Shown here: positions 1 to 8,832 of the stretch, piece by piece | How the letters are laid out: each line of letters opens with the position of its first letter | Position numbering within the stretch: the first letter of the stretch is position 1 | Source of the DNA: Rhizomicrobium electricum | GTDB lineage: Bacteria > Pseudomonadota > Alphaproteobacteria > Micropepsales > Micropepsaceae | DNA: 64,000 bases | Assembly: GCF_011762045.1 (NCBI RefSeq) | Contig: NZ_JAASQS010000004.1 | Coordinates: 372,001 to 436,000 of the forward strand | Direction: 5' to 3' | The notes under the pieces: model-generated | The model's input: the letters and a program-made list of their open reading frames with translations, nothing else | What the model was told of the DNA's origin: nothing | The model's database searches: none | Program-made: the position numbers and the translations under genes

Positions 1-254
1 ACGAGCCCGATCACATCCTGCTGCGCGCCACCTATCAGGACGCCGCCACCGGATTGCTCGACGTCGCCCGCCTCGGCGACATGCTGAAGCGCGTCAGAGG
101 CCGCATCGTCAGCCGCAAGCTCGATCGCGTTTCGCCGCTCGCCGTGCCGGCGCTGCTCGAAATTTCCAAGGAGATGGTCGCGGGCGAAGCCGCCGAAGAA
201 GCCTTGCGCGAGACCGAGGAATCCCTCATCGCCGATGCGATGCGGATGGAGTAG
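1..254 (+). CDS. Ligase-associated Lhr-type DEXH helicase, C-terminal end (partial)
   Basis: Only the last 83 or so codons are inside the window; the frame is open from base 3 and stops at 252-254. The sequence (RLGDMLKRVRGRI, then KLDRVSPLAVPALLEIS, then an acidic tail ending DAMRME) matches the end of the Lhr-like helicases that sit in the bacterial ligase, exonuclease, helicase and phosphoesterase DNA-repair set. These are ATP-dependent 3'-5' helicases thought to act in DNA damage repair together with an ATP-dependent ligase. The pdeM gene of the same set follows at 1304 on the same strand, which supports the call, but a PEP-CTERM gene on the other strand lies between them. The catalytic motifs are upstream of the window and could not be checked. 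Confidence 0.72.
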   Translation, partial: EPDHILLRATYQDAATGLLDVARLGDMLKRVRGRIVSRKLDRVSPLAVPALLEISKEMVAGEAAEEALRETEESLIADAMRME

Positions 255-286
255 GGCGGAAGCGATTTAGCCTCCGCCCCACGCGC

Positions 287-1099
287 TCAGGCGGTCTTCT
301 TGCGCCGCGCCCGCCGCAGCGCGAACCCGACCGCCGGGATACCGAACGCTACCAGCGCCAGGCTGCTCGGTTCGGGCACCGAGGTGCCGATGAAGTCGCC
401 GAGGCTGATGGTGTAGAGATCGCTGTCGCGATCATAGGCGTACGTGACCTTGGTCGGCACCAGATCCGGCACCACGTCCTGGCCGTACATGCCGGGCTGA
501 CGGATCGTGAAGCTCTCCGAGCCGATCAGGCTTTGGAAATAGGCCTGGGTCACCATCGGTTCGAGGAAGATCTCTTTGCCCTCGAAGAAGCCGTAGATGA
601 AGGTCTGGGTGAAGCTGCCGCCGTTCCATTCGCTGCTGGTGAGATCGACGGAATGGCCGCCCATCATCGGCACCGTCGGGCCGGGCTGGCTGTAGCCGGC
701 AGGCAGGAGTTTGGGATCGACCCCGCCGATCACGCCGCCCGGAATCGTCATGCGCTTGGAATCCGGGATGTAGTAGAAGTGCAGATCGAAATGCGGCTGA
801 TCGTAGACGCCCGCCGGTTCGTGGCCGTGCGGGTTCCATTCGAGGCCCAGCACCGTGAAGCCGGTGGCCGACGCCTGCGACGGCAGCGTGAGGAACAGTT
901 CGCCGCCGCTGGCGCCGGGATCGCGCACCACGGCGCCGCTGACCTTATAGCCGACGGCATTGAGATGGCTGCCGGTGACATCGGCGAAAGCCGTCACCGA
1001 ACCGCCGTTCAGCGAGCCGCTGGTTCCGGCGACGACGGTGGCTTGCGCCGCTGTCGCGAGGGCCGCGGCAGCAATCAGGGAATACAGGGAAAATTTCAT
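287..1099 (-). CDS. PEP-CTERM sorting domain protein, secreted
   Basis: 270 residues. The start at 1099 gives a clear signal peptide (MKFSLYSLIAAAALATAAQA). The C-terminus is a textbook PEP-CTERM signal: VPEPSS, a hydrophobic stretch of about 18 residues, then a basic tail RRARRKK. Exosortase cleaves such tails, so the protein is probably exported and released or displayed with extracellular polysaccharide. The central domain contains a PHFDLHFY motif, which recalls the TTHB210-like (DUF5602) family; that assignment is tentative. The open frame continues far upstream without a stop, but this is a GC-rich artefact and no signal peptide would result from an earlier start. No exosortase gene is in the window. 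The gene interrupts the usual helicase-pdeM neighbourhood. Confidence 0.85.
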   Translation of the reverse strand: MKFSLYSLIAAAALATAAQATVVAGTSGSLNGGSVTAFADVTGSHLNAVGYKVSGAVVRDPGASGGELFLTLPSQASATGFTVLGLEWNPHGHEPAGVYDQPHFDLHFYYIPDSKRMTIPGGVIGGVDPKLLPAGYSQPGPTVPMMGGHSVDLTSSEWNGGSFTQTFIYGFFEGKEIFLEPMVTQAYFQSLIGSESFTIRQPGMYGQDVVPDLVPTKVTYAYDRDSDLYTISLGDFIGTSVPEPSSLALVAFGIPAVGFALRRARRKKTA

Positions 1100-1303
1100 T
1101 GATAGCTCCAGATCCGAAAGGGCGCATGCGCCCGCCCACAGTGTTATTGGAGCGCGCACCAGCAACCGTTGTGCCAGAAGCGGGAACGGCGGATTGGCTC
1201 GTCTTTTCGCAAAGCCGCAGAGCGGGATGTAAATGCCGTTATCAACTTGCAGCGTCGTTTCTCCGGTTTGCCTCGCTGCGGCGAACGATGCACAGTGCTG
1301 TCC

Positions 1304-2050
1304 ATGAATCGGAACGAGTGCGTCATCATCGTGAACGGCGAGACGCTGCTGCTGGAACCTTCCGGCGCGGTGTGGTGGCCGGACGAGAAGACGCTCGTGC
1401 TCGCCGATCTCCATTTCGAGAAGGGCTCGTCCTATGCGCGCAGCGGCCAGTTCCTGCCGCCATACGACACCAGGGCGACCTTGAAGCGCATCGGCGCGCT
1501 GATCGCGCGGCTGCGCCCCGAGCGGGTGATCGCGCTCGGCGACTCCTTTCACGACGGCGGTGCCGGCGATCGTCTCGACGGCGAGGAGATCGCGGTGCTG
1601 TCGGGGCTGACGCGGGCGGTGCATTGGGTTTGGGTCGAAGGCAATCACGATCCCGAACCGCCCGCCTGGCTCGGCGGCACGATCAGGCCGTTCTATCAGG
1701 CGCGCGGTCTGATGTTCCGCCATATTCCGTGTACGGAACCTTGCGCCGGCGAAGTTGCGGGCCACGTCCATCCGGTGGTGCGCGTCAATCGCAACGGGCT
1801 GTCGTTGCGGCGGCGCTGTTTCGCATCGGACGGTTTGCGCCTGTTGCTGCCAGCGTTCGGCGCCTATACCGGCGGCTTCGATGTGCGCGAGGAGGCGGTG
1901 ACGAGCCTGTTCGCCCGCGAGATGGCGGTCTTCGCGATGGGGCGGGAGCGGGTCTATGCCGTACGCGGCCCCTGTCACACCCTGTTGCGGAACAGGAACA
2001 TGGACGCCCAGCCGAGCGCCACCGCCATCAGCACGGTGAACACGCCGTAA
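1304..2050 (+). CDS. pdeM: Ligase-associated DNA damage response endonuclease PdeM
   Basis: 248 residues of the calcineurin-like metallophosphoesterase fold. Metal-binding motifs are visible in order: LADLHFEKG (D-x-H), ALGDSFHDGG (G-D-x-x-H/D), VEGNHD (G-N-H-D/E) and a late GHVHPVV (G-H-x-H). The family is the phosphoesterase that accompanies the Lhr-like helicase and ATP-dependent ligase in bacterial DNA repair sets; it cuts nucleic acid or phosphodiester substrates with Mn. I chose the ATG at 1304 because it gives the normal family N-terminus (NRNECVIIVNGETLLLEP); an in-frame upstream start at 1169 would add an arginine-rich stretch with no family resemblance. The last 76 bases overlap the end of the convergent gene at 1975-2712, and the C-terminal residues after AVFAMG look non-conserved. 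Confidence 0.86.
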   Translation: MNRNECVIIVNGETLLLEPSGAVWWPDEKTLVLADLHFEKGSSYARSGQFLPPYDTRATLKRIGALIARLRPERVIALGDSFHDGGAGDRLDGEEIAVLSGLTRAVHWVWVEGNHDPEPPAWLGGTIRPFYQARGLMFRHIPCTEPCAGEVAGHVHPVVRVNRNGLSLRRRCFASDGLRLLLPAFGAYTGGFDVREEAVTSLFAREMAVFAMGRERVYAVRGPCHTLLRNRNMDAQPSATAISTVNTP

Positions 2051-2712
2051 GTGAACGGCTTGGTGTGGGCGAACTCGAACACGCGCCGCTCGAAACCGGC
2101 CTGATCGACGTAGAATGGTGTCGATTGCGCCGCCACCACGTCGCCGTCGCGAAATAGATAGACCTCGACCGTATAAGACCCGCGCGGCACCGCGGCGGGG
2201 ATCGGCACATGGACGCGGAACAGCGTCGCGCTCTGCATTTCGACGGCGCTGTCGGCCTGGATGTAGAGCCCGGCGCGCTTCTGCGCCCGCACCAGCGAAG
2301 CGATGTAGGGCCGCGCATCGCCGTCGCTCGCCGTCACGTCGGCGCGCAGATCGTTGAGCCCGAGTTCGTAGCGCCTGAGGGTTTCGCCCTCGGCGATATC
2401 GCCAAGCGGCCGCGTTGCGGTCACGAAGTAGTAGGCCGGCAGCCACATCTTGGCGCGGGCGTTGTTGATCCACAGTCCGGCGATGCGGTCCTTGCGGCGC
2501 ACGGTCATCAGCGCATCGGGTCCGCGCACCACCACGACGATGTCGCGCGTTTCCTGACCCGCCGGATTTTCGACGTCGCCGAACACCGTCAGTTCCGATC
2601 CGGCGAAGGTCGAGGTGATCTGCAGATAATCCTGCGACAGGCCCGAGGTCAGCCCCTCTTCCGCCAGCGCGGGCGCGGTCAGCATCACAAGCGCGGCCAG
2701 GAGCATCCTCAT
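1975..2712 (-). CDS. TIGR02186-type secreted membrane protein
   Basis: 245 residues. N-terminal signal peptide (MRMLLAALVMLTAPALAEEG), a beta-rich periplasmic domain of about 190 residues, and one C-terminal membrane segment (YGVFTVLMAVALGWASMFLF) followed by RNRV. This architecture matches the alphaproteobacterial TIGR02186 family, whose members regularly sit beside TauE/SafE-type permeases. Here the ATG overlaps the stop of the upstream permease gene (ATGA at 2709-2712), so the two are translationally coupled and probably work together at the inner membrane. The biochemical role is not established. The gene converges on pdeM and overlaps it by 76 bases. Confidence 0.8.
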   Translation of the reverse strand: MRMLLAALVMLTAPALAEEGLTSGLSQDYLQITSTFAGSELTVFGDVENPAGQETRDIVVVVRGPDALMTVRRKDRIAGLWINNARAKMWLPAYYFVTATRPLGDIAEGETLRRYELGLNDLRADVTASDGDARPYIASLVRAQKRAGLYIQADSAVEMQSATLFRVHVPIPAAVPRGSYTVEVYLFRDGDVVAAQSTPFYVDQAGFERRVFEFAHTKPFTYGVFTVLMAVALGWASMFLFRNRV

Positions 2713-3629
2713 GGCGTGCCTGCCGTCAGCGAATAGACGTCGTCCGGGCGCATCACCAGCTGCCACAGAAGGCCCACCGCCACCACCAGCACCAGGATCG
2801 CCATCAGGAAGCGCAGCTGCTCGCCGCGCAGCTTGGCGCCCGCGCGCACGCCGTATTGCACGCCGAAGACGCCGCCGATGACGAGGATCAGGGCCAGGAG
2901 CGTATCGACGGTGTAGTTGTCGGCGGCGTGCAGGATGGTGGTCGAGGCGGTGACGAACAGCACCTGGAACATCGAGGTTCCAACCACGACATTGGTCGGC
3001 ATCCGCAAAATGTAGATCATCGCCGGAACCGACAGGAAGGCGCCGCCGACGCCAAGCACCGCCGACAGAATGCCGACGACGAAGCCCAGCACCACCGGCG
3101 GGATCACGCTGATATAGAGCCGCGACTGGCGGAAGCGCATCTTGAACGGCAGGCCGTGAATCCAGTTGTGCTGGCCGACGCGCTTGCCGGTCGGCGATTT
3201 GCCTTCCTGCCGCGCTTTCCAGGTGCGCATCGATTCCTGCAGCATGATGGCGCCGACCCAGCCGAGCAGCAGCACGTACGACGCCGAGACGGCGAATTCG
3301 GCTTGGCCCATGCGGCGCAGCACGGCGAACAGCCACACGCCGGCGGCCGAGCCGACCAGGCCCGAGGCCACCATCACCGAGCCCATCTTGAAATCGACCG
3401 TCTGGCGCTTCCAGTGCACCAGCACGCCGGAGAAGGTCACGCCCGCGATCTGATTGGCGGTCGTCGCCACCGCGACGCCGGGCGGAATGCCGTAGAAGAT
3501 GAGCAGTGGGGTCAACAGAAAGCCGCCGCCGACACCGAACACGCCCGACAGAAAGCCGATTGCGAACCCGAGGCCCAGAACGACCGGCCATTGGACCGAC
3601 ATCTGGGCGATGGGCAGGTAGATTTCCAT
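2709..3629 (-). CDS. TauE/SafE family permease (sulfite/organosulfonate exporter-like)
   Basis: 306 residues with about eight hydrophobic segments. Each half carries the family glycine motif: GFLSGVFGVGGGFLLTPLL near residues 23-41 and VVGILSAVLGVGGAFLSVPA near 184-203. A cytoplasmic loop of roughly 45 basic residues (MRTWKARQEGKSPTGKRVGQ) separates the halves. The family moves sulfite, sulfoacetate or related anions across the inner membrane, but the substrate cannot be read from sequence. It is the first gene of a two-gene unit with the TIGR02186 protein (four-base overlap). Confidence 0.87.
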   Translation of the reverse strand: MEIYLPIAQMSVQWPVVLGLGFAIGFLSGVFGVGGGFLLTPLLIFYGIPPGVAVATTANQIAGVTFSGVLVHWKRQTVDFKMGSVMVASGLVGSAAGVWLFAVLRRMGQAEFAVSASYVLLLGWVGAIMLQESMRTWKARQEGKSPTGKRVGQHNWIHGLPFKMRFRQSRLYISVIPPVVLGFVVGILSAVLGVGGAFLSVPAMIYILRMPTNVVVGTSMFQVLFVTASTTILHAADNYTVDTLLALILVIGGVFGVQYGVRAGAKLRGEQLRFLMAILVLVVAVGLLWQLVMRPDDVYSLTAGTP

Positions 3630-3768
3630 CGATCGGCTTTTCTTGCGGGCGGGTGACGCGGAATGCGCCGACTGTGCGCGGGTGGCGCGCAGCGGTCAAC
3701 CCAAAGCCTCGCTTCGGGCTGCGCCTTTAACGTGACCGCGGCGATGAGAACACGGCGGAAGCGAGCCG

Positions 3769-6171
3769 TCAGCCGCGTGTCACGTCGCCGAGCGTGGGGG
3801 CAACATTGGCGCGGGCATTGAGCGGCGCGGCGCGGAAGCTGTCGGCGGCGTGCTGGGCGGCGGCACGTGCTTCGGTATCGAGCTGGCCGGCGATGGCGTT
3901 CATGCGGTTCTTGGACTCGCCGTCGTCCTGGGCCGCTGCGATGGCGTACCATTTGTAGGCGTCGACGAGGTTCTGCGGCACGCCGAGGCCGCGTTCGTAC
4001 AGCACCGCGAGATTGAACTGGCTGTCCTTGAGGCCGAGATTGGCGGCCTTGAGGAACCAGCGCGACGCCTCGGCATAATCCTTCTTCACGCCGATGCCTT
4101 CGGCGTAAGCGACGGCGAGATTGTGCATCGCCTTACGGCTGCCCTGATTGGCGGCGGCGAGGTAGAGGCGCACGGCCTTGACCGGATCGGCGGCGACGCC
4201 GGTGCCGCGTTCGTAAAGCCCGCCGAGGCGGTATTGCGCCACCGGCTCGCCGGCATCGGCGGCCTTGGTCAGCCATTTGGCGGCTTCGGTTTGGTTCGGC
4301 GGCGTGCTGTCGAGGTATTTGAGGCCGACGATCAACTGGGCCCGTGCGTTGCCGGCATTGGCGGCCTGGGTCAGGCGATCGAGCGGTGCGGTCGGCGCCG
4401 GACGGGCGGCGGCGGGCTGCTGCGGATTGACGGCTTGCGCCGGTGCCGTGCTGGCCGTCTGCACCGGGGCCGGTTTGGCGGCGGCAGGCGCGGGCGTGGC
4501 GGTCGCAGGCGTAGCGGCTTGCTGCGTCGGCGGCAGCGGCGCTTCGACGGCGCTCGGATGCAGGGCCGGTGTCGCGGCGGCTTTCGGCGTGGTGGCAGCT
4601 ACCGTCGTGACCGGCGGGGTGGCGGCATGATTGTTCGCAGCCTGCCAGCGCAGGAACAGCGCAGCGGTCACGAAAACGGTGATCAACACTAGAAGGCCGA
4701 CCAGCAGCGGATTGGACTTCTTCTTGTCCTTGGGCGCGCCGGTGTCTTCGCTCTTGGCCGAGCCCCAGCGCAGCGCGCCGAGGGTCGAACTGCGCTCGTT
4801 TTCCTGTTCGGCGGCGGCGCGGGCCGAGCGGCGGGCGGCGGCGAGATAGGATTCGCCCGAGGCGGGCGCTTCGGCAGCGGCGTCGAGACCGGGCAGCGGC
4901 GCGAAGCCGGTGTCGGGCGGCAGTTCGAAAGTCGTCGCTTCCGCCGGCGGAGCGGCGAACGGCGGAATGGTCGCGGCCGCGGGCGGCGCGACGAAAGGCG
5001 GAGCTTCGGTGGCAAACGGCGGCGGCTCGAATGCGGCAGCTTGCGGCGGCGCGACGGGCTCGGGTGCCGGCGCAGCGGGAGGCGGCGGAGGCGCCACGAC
5101 CGGCGGCGGGGTCATGACCGGCGGCGGTTCCACCGGCTTCACGGCAGCGGCACGGCGCAGTTCGGCGGCGGCTTCGCGCTGGGCGGTCTCGAGACCTTCG
5201 AGCCGGACCATCATTTTGCGCAGCGCTTCGTCGAGCGTCTGGGCGGTGTCGTCGCGGGTTTCTATGCGGTCGGCAAGATCGGCCACGCTGCGCTCGATGC
5301 CGTTGAGGCGGCGGTCGAGGACCGGATCGGACTTGCGCTCTTCGAGCCGGCGCATGCCGTCTTCGAGGCGGCCTTCCAGGCGGTTGATCGCCTCCATCGG
5401 CGACGGCGCCTGCTTCTGTTCTTCGACCGCATCGAGCGCGCGGTTGATTGAACCGGCGTGGGCTTGGCTTGCGGCTTCGACGGCGCGCAGGCGTTCGTCG
5501 ATGGCGTTGAGGCGGTTTTCCAGGGTGTGATTGACCGCCATTGCGTCCTGGCGCGCCTGTCCGACGCGGCCGGCAACGGTTTCGAGATTGTCGGCCAGAT
5601 TGGAAATCTGGGTGGCCGACTGGTTGGCGGTCTCGGTGATCTGATCGGCGAGGCGGGACAGGCCCTGATGCAGCGCCTTGACGGCTTCGCGCAGGCCGTC
5701 GCCCGCTTCGCGGCCTTCGACCCGGTCGAGACGGTCGGCGATATCGGCGACATGGGCGCCGAGTTGTTCGAACGCCTGGGATTGTTCGCGCGCGGCGATG
5801 TTCATCTCGACCGCGGCCTTGCTCATCACCCGGTTGCTTTCGCTCTGGGAGCGTTCCGAGGCGTCAAGGCGGCGGGCCATGCCGCGCAGCTGGTCTTCGA
5901 TCCGGCGGTAGACCTCGGCGGTTTCGGTTTCGCTGCGAGCGACCCGCTCGAGCATCTCATCCGATTGAATCCGCTGCCGTTCCGGCTGGGGCCGGGGCTC
6001 GCTGTGGTAGGTCCATTGGCTGCGGGGTTCGTTCATTTCCGAGAGTTCCGACACAATACGACGCGTGAGCCATTCGCCCACGGACAGACCCTCGCGGCGC
6101 GCAGCTGCTCTCGCAGCTTCACGAGCCTCGGTGGAAATCCCCGCGACACTCCATGGCAAATCGGGCCGCAT
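3769..6171 (-). CDS. PodJ-like polar localization protein with Sel1 repeats
   Basis: About 800 residues. N-terminal half: a short basic region (STEAREAARAAARREGLSVGEW, the segment shared by PodJ-like proteins), then several hundred residues of predicted coiled coil rich in A, E, R and Q, then a proline/alanine-rich linker. One membrane segment lies at roughly residues 488-508 (NPLLVGLLVLITVFVTAALF), preceded by DKKK. The periplasmic C-terminus has another proline/alanine linker and at least four Sel1 repeats (patterns such as AQYRLGGLYERGTGV and SQFNLAVLYERGLGV). PodJ-type proteins organise a cell pole and recruit division, flagellar or stalk factors. No peptidoglycan-binding domain follows the Sel1 repeats. 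The ATG at 6171 is chosen over an earlier in-frame start at 6222 because it begins the conserved MRPDLPWS segment. Confidence 0.75.
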   Translation of the reverse strand: MRPDLPWSVAGISTEAREAARAAARREGLSVGEWLTRRIVSELSEMNEPRSQWTYHSEPRPQPERQRIQSDEMLERVARSETETAEVYRRIEDQLRGMARRLDASERSQSESNRVMSKAAVEMNIAAREQSQAFEQLGAHVADIADRLDRVEGREAGDGLREAVKALHQGLSRLADQITETANQSATQISNLADNLETVAGRVGQARQDAMAVNHTLENRLNAIDERLRAVEAASQAHAGSINRALDAVEEQKQAPSPMEAINRLEGRLEDGMRRLEERKSDPVLDRRLNGIERSVADLADRIETRDDTAQTLDEALRKMMVRLEGLETAQREAAAELRRAAAVKPVEPPPVMTPPPVVAPPPPPAAPAPEPVAPPQAAAFEPPPFATEAPPFVAPPAAATIPPFAAPPAEATTFELPPDTGFAPLPGLDAAAEAPASGESYLAAARRSARAAAEQENERSSTLGALRWGSAKSEDTGAPKDKKKSNPLLVGLLVLITVFVTAALFLRWQAANNHAATPPVTTVAATTPKAAATPALHPSAVEAPLPPTQQAATPATATPAPAAAKPAPVQTASTAPAQAVNPQQPAAARPAPTAPLDRLTQAANAGNARAQLIVGLKYLDSTPPNQTEAAKWLTKAADAGEPVAQYRLGGLYERGTGVAADPVKAVRLYLAAANQGSRKAMHNLAVAYAEGIGVKKDYAEASRWFLKAANLGLKDSQFNLAVLYERGLGVPQNLVDAYKWYAIAAAQDDGESKNRMNAIAGQLDTEARAAAQHAADSFRAAPLNARANVAPTLGDVTRG

Positions 6172-6309
6172 CTCGTCTCTCGTAGCGGTTCTTCCCCCCA
6201 CATAAGGTAAAGGTACCCACATGTGGTGTAAAGGAAGTGGTGCAATGGAGTGCGCGGCAACCTCCGCGGTCCTCGCCGTTAGAATCCGCTTAAAGGCTTT
6301 AAGAGACCG

Positions 6310-6669
6310 TTAGCGCTGCCGCGGGATTTGAACCACGGCGACACCGGCGCGCTTGAGGTCCTCGTCGAGTTGGCCGGTCGCCCACTCCCACGTCATGCGG
6401 AAATCGGATGCCAGGGACCACAGCGGATAGCGGAAGGTGGCGGGACGGTTCTTCTCGACGAAGAAATGGGCGATCCAGGCCGGGCCGTAACCGGCGACCG
6501 GGACGGCGATCAGGAACCAGGGCTGGCCGAGCACGCTGCCGACGACCAGGCCGAACACGGCGACGAAGGTGCCGAAATAGTGCAGGGCGCGGGTCCGCGG
6601 GTCGGCGTGTTCGCGAAGGTAGAACAGCCAGAACGCTTCGTAGTCGGTGATGCGCGTCTCGCCTGCCAT
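6310..6669 (-). CDS. DUF962 / Mpo1-like membrane protein
   Basis: 119 residues. It shows the family pattern: F-W-x-F-Y-L-x-E-H near the start ([22 protein letters not shown]), two hydrophobic segments ([20 protein letters not shown] and a following helix) and [25 protein letters not shown]. In yeast the family member Mpo1 is a dioxygenase of fatty-acid alpha-oxidation that uses conserved histidines; the histidines at [10 protein letters not shown] and AHFF are present here. The bacterial role is unproven. It lies 21 bases upstream of the CAP gene's stop, in the same direction. Confidence 0.82.
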   Translation of the reverse strand: MAGETRITDYEAFWLFYLREHADPRTRALHYFGTFVAVFGLVVGSVLGQPWFLIAVPVAGYGPAWIAHFFVEKNRPATFRYPLWSLASDFRMTWEWATGQLDEDLKRAGVAVVQIPRQR

Positions 6670-6690
6670 CTTCGTCCTGTCCGATCTCTT

Positions 6691-7350
6691 CTATTTGGCG
6701 GTCTGCCCCGGCACGATGGCGCCCCGCAGTTCGGGGGCCTTGGTTTTCTCCTTGCCCTCGCGCGGGGAGGGCACGGTCTGAACGTCCGGCGTGGCCTGTT
6801 CGCTCCGCCCGCCCATGCCCAGATCGGTGGTGAAGATCTGGGCGACGTAGATGGTATCGGCGTTCAGGGCGGCGCCGACCCCGCTCTTGTCGTAATCGGC
6901 GAAGGACAGGTTTTCGAGGTGCGGCCTGGAGGCGGCCCAGCTCTCGACGAAGCGCTTGGCGAAGATTTCGACGTCGATGTCCTGGCCGGGCGTGTAGTGC
7001 TGGGCGGCGACGTTCTCGCCCACCAGGCCCTGGAATTTGGCGTCGGCGGCCATCAACAGGCTTGCCGCGACGTGCGGGTCGCCGGCGTCGACGAACGAAT
7101 TGGCTTTGGCCATCTCGGCACTGCGCTTGCGGGCGACGTCGGTGAGAGCGGGATCGAGCGCCAGGGCATGAGCCTTGGGATCGGTCTTATGCCGGGTCTC
7201 GGCCACCAGCGCGAAGATGCGTTTTTCCAGGGCCGGCATGCGGGCCGCTGGATCGGGATGGGAAGGTCCGAACAGTCCCGCGCATCCGGCGACGGCCAGT
7301 CCGAGAAACGCGCATAAAGCCGCGCGAGCGATCAAGCGTGTTGAATGCAC
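6691..7350 (-). CDS. CAP-domain (SCP/PR1) lipoprotein
   Basis: About 219 residues from the proposed GTG start at 7350. A lipoprotein signal is visible (ARAALCAFLGLAVAGC, lipobox A-V-A-G-C), then a CAP domain with EKRIFALVAETR, LDPALTDVARKRSAEMA, a GENVAAQ motif and YVAQIF near the end. CAP proteins are secreted, and in bacteria many are thought to bind lipids or act on the envelope; the specific job is unknown. A TTG at 7401 is also open in frame, but would put 17 polar residues before the signal peptide, so I prefer GTG at 7350. The last 30 residues are a low-complexity polar tail. Confidence 0.78.
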   Translation of the reverse strand: MHSTRLIARAALCAFLGLAVAGCAGLFGPSHPDPAARMPALEKRIFALVAETRHKTDPKAHALALDPALTDVARKRSAEMAKANSFVDAGDPHVAASLLMAADAKFQGLVGENVAAQHYTPGQDIDVEIFAKRFVESWAASRPHLENLSFADYDKSGVGAALNADTIYVAQIFTTDLGMGGRSEQATPDVQTVPSPREGKEKTKAPELRGAIVPGQTAK

Positions 7351-7591
7351 CTCATTGCAGGAACCGTAAGCCCGCTGCTCCCATTCCGCCGCCGCCACCA
7401 ACCGTGACGGCGTTCGATTTCACTTTACGCGCGCGGTGTACCGAATCCATGTGACCGGTGATCCGCAAGCTCCACATACCACGGCGCTGGGGCAAATATA
7501 GATGGCAGCTGCGAAGGTCTGATTAAGCGCCGGTTGCCAATGTCGGAAGATTTGGAACCGTGGCGTTCACGCAACCCTTTCTTGCGCGAAA

Positions 7592-8185
7592 TCAGGCGGC
7601 CGGTTCGGCGGCGGCGGCTTTGCGCTGGCGGATGCGGACGAGAATCCGCTTGCGGAAGCGGAAATAGAACATGACCAGCAGCACGCCCTGCGCCGCGGTG
7701 GGGCCGACCAGCGCATAAACGGCCCAGAACTTCTGGGAGACGATATCGACGACGGCCAATCCCACGACACTCAAATTGACGATCGCGAGAGCGAACATCA
7801 GCGTGGCATAGGCGTAGCCGGCACGGACGATGAGACGGTCGTCAAGATTTTCGGTGACGATGGCCGGCAGATAGGGCGCCATCCAGTCCCGCCGCAGCAT
7901 CACCACGCCGAGCGCCAGCCACAGGATCGACGGCTTGACCATGATGAAATAGGGCCAGTGGAACAGGATGGTGGCGCCGCCGAACATGCTGATGAGCACG
8001 AGGCTCAGCCACTGCAGGGCGCCGATCGGTTTCTTGCGGATGAGCGACCAGACGGTCTGCGCGACTACCAGCGAGATGCCGCAGCCGGTGGCGATGTAGA
8101 TGTCGGTCAGAAAAAACAGGGCGACGAAGACGAACGTCCCCGCAAGGTCCCGCGCGATCGGTACGAGGGCCCTGAGCAAAATCAT
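7592..8185 (-). CDS. ispZ: Inner-membrane septation protein IspZ/YciB
   Basis: 197 residues, five or six membrane segments. Family features: LFFLTDIYIATG near the start, the IRKKPIGALQWLSLVLI segment, FGGATILFHWPYFIMVKPSILW and a KFWAVYALVGP segment. IspZ/YciB is an inner-membrane protein linked to envelope maintenance and septation in enterobacteria and Shigella; its molecular activity is unknown. It starts ten bases after the stop of another small membrane protein gene at 8196-8744, so the two are probably one operon. It ends RQRKAAAAEPAA. Confidence 0.87.
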   Translation of the reverse strand: MILLRALVPIARDLAGTFVFVALFFLTDIYIATGCGISLVVAQTVWSLIRKKPIGALQWLSLVLISMFGGATILFHWPYFIMVKPSILWLALGVVMLRRDWMAPYLPAIVTENLDDRLIVRAGYAYATLMFALAIVNLSVVGLAVVDIVSQKFWAVYALVGPTAAQGVLLVMFYFRFRKRILVRIRQRKAAAAEPAA

Positions 8186-8195
8186 GACAATTCCT

Positions 8196-8744
8196 TTATT
8201 TCCGCCCGATCAGCGGGATAGTGCCGCCGTGCCTGTCGATATAGGTGCCGAATTGCCAAGTAAAGGTAAGCGTCGCCGCGAATAGCAAAAGCCCTGATAT
8301 CGCAGCCCAGCCGGGCGACATCTGGTTGAGGATCGCGGATAGCGCGCTGATCCCGGCGAGGACGGCGTAAACCGTGGCCCAGATCGCCGTCAGCAACAGA
8401 TGGGCGCGCGCGGCGCGTTCGGGCGGGTGCGGAGCCTTCAGCCAGCGGTATTGGCTGGTGAAGGGACGGCGCGACGCCATCGACCACAGGATGGCGGCGA
8501 GAAATCCCGCTTCCAGCACCAGAGCGGCGTGCGCGGCGCCGAAGTCGGAATCGGCGAAGCCGGTGTAGAGCGCCAAGGGCCCGAACAGCACCAACCCGGT
8601 GGCGTCAAACAGGCGGAGCGTCCGGGTGGCGCCGAAGGCCCGCAGGCCGATCGCGAACGCAGCGGCGAACGCCAGCCACAACGCCAGGCTGACCGACAAC
8701 GGGGCCAGGGCGAAGAAAAGGAGCGAAGGCAGAAAAGCGAACAT
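8196..8744 (-). CDS. Multi-pass membrane protein of unknown function
   Basis: 182 residues, with about five hydrophobic segments (MFAFLPSLLFFALAPLSVSL at the start, LRLFDATGLVLFGPLALYTG, AALVLEAGFLAAILWSMAS, HLLLTAIWATVYAVLAGIS and WAAISGLLLFAATLTFTW). It ends in a short polar tail (YIDRHGGTIPLIGRK). An earlier in-frame start at 8834 would add 30 charged residues and is not preferred. I do not recognise a named family. It lies directly upstream of ispZ with a ten-base gap, so co-transcription and a membrane or envelope role are likely. Confidence 0.72.
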   Translation of the reverse strand: MFAFLPSLLFFALAPLSVSLALWLAFAAAFAIGLRAFGATRTLRLFDATGLVLFGPLALYTGFADSDFGAAHAALVLEAGFLAAILWSMASRRPFTSQYRWLKAPHPPERAARAHLLLTAIWATVYAVLAGISALSAILNQMSPGWAAISGLLLFAATLTFTWQFGTYIDRHGGTIPLIGRK

Positions 8745-8832
8745 AGGGCTCGCTTCGGCTGGAGCGTTGCGAGGGATCGCGATTGACCCGTCCGGCGCGC
8801 GAAAAAGAAAAATAGAAGCCGAAAAAACAGGC

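Noticed and set aside
287..2473. A single long minus-strand gene spanning the PEP-CTERM protein and upstream DNA
   Set aside because: The upstream part has no signal peptide or family match and lies over pdeM; the PEP-CTERM protein has its own start with a signal peptide at 1099.
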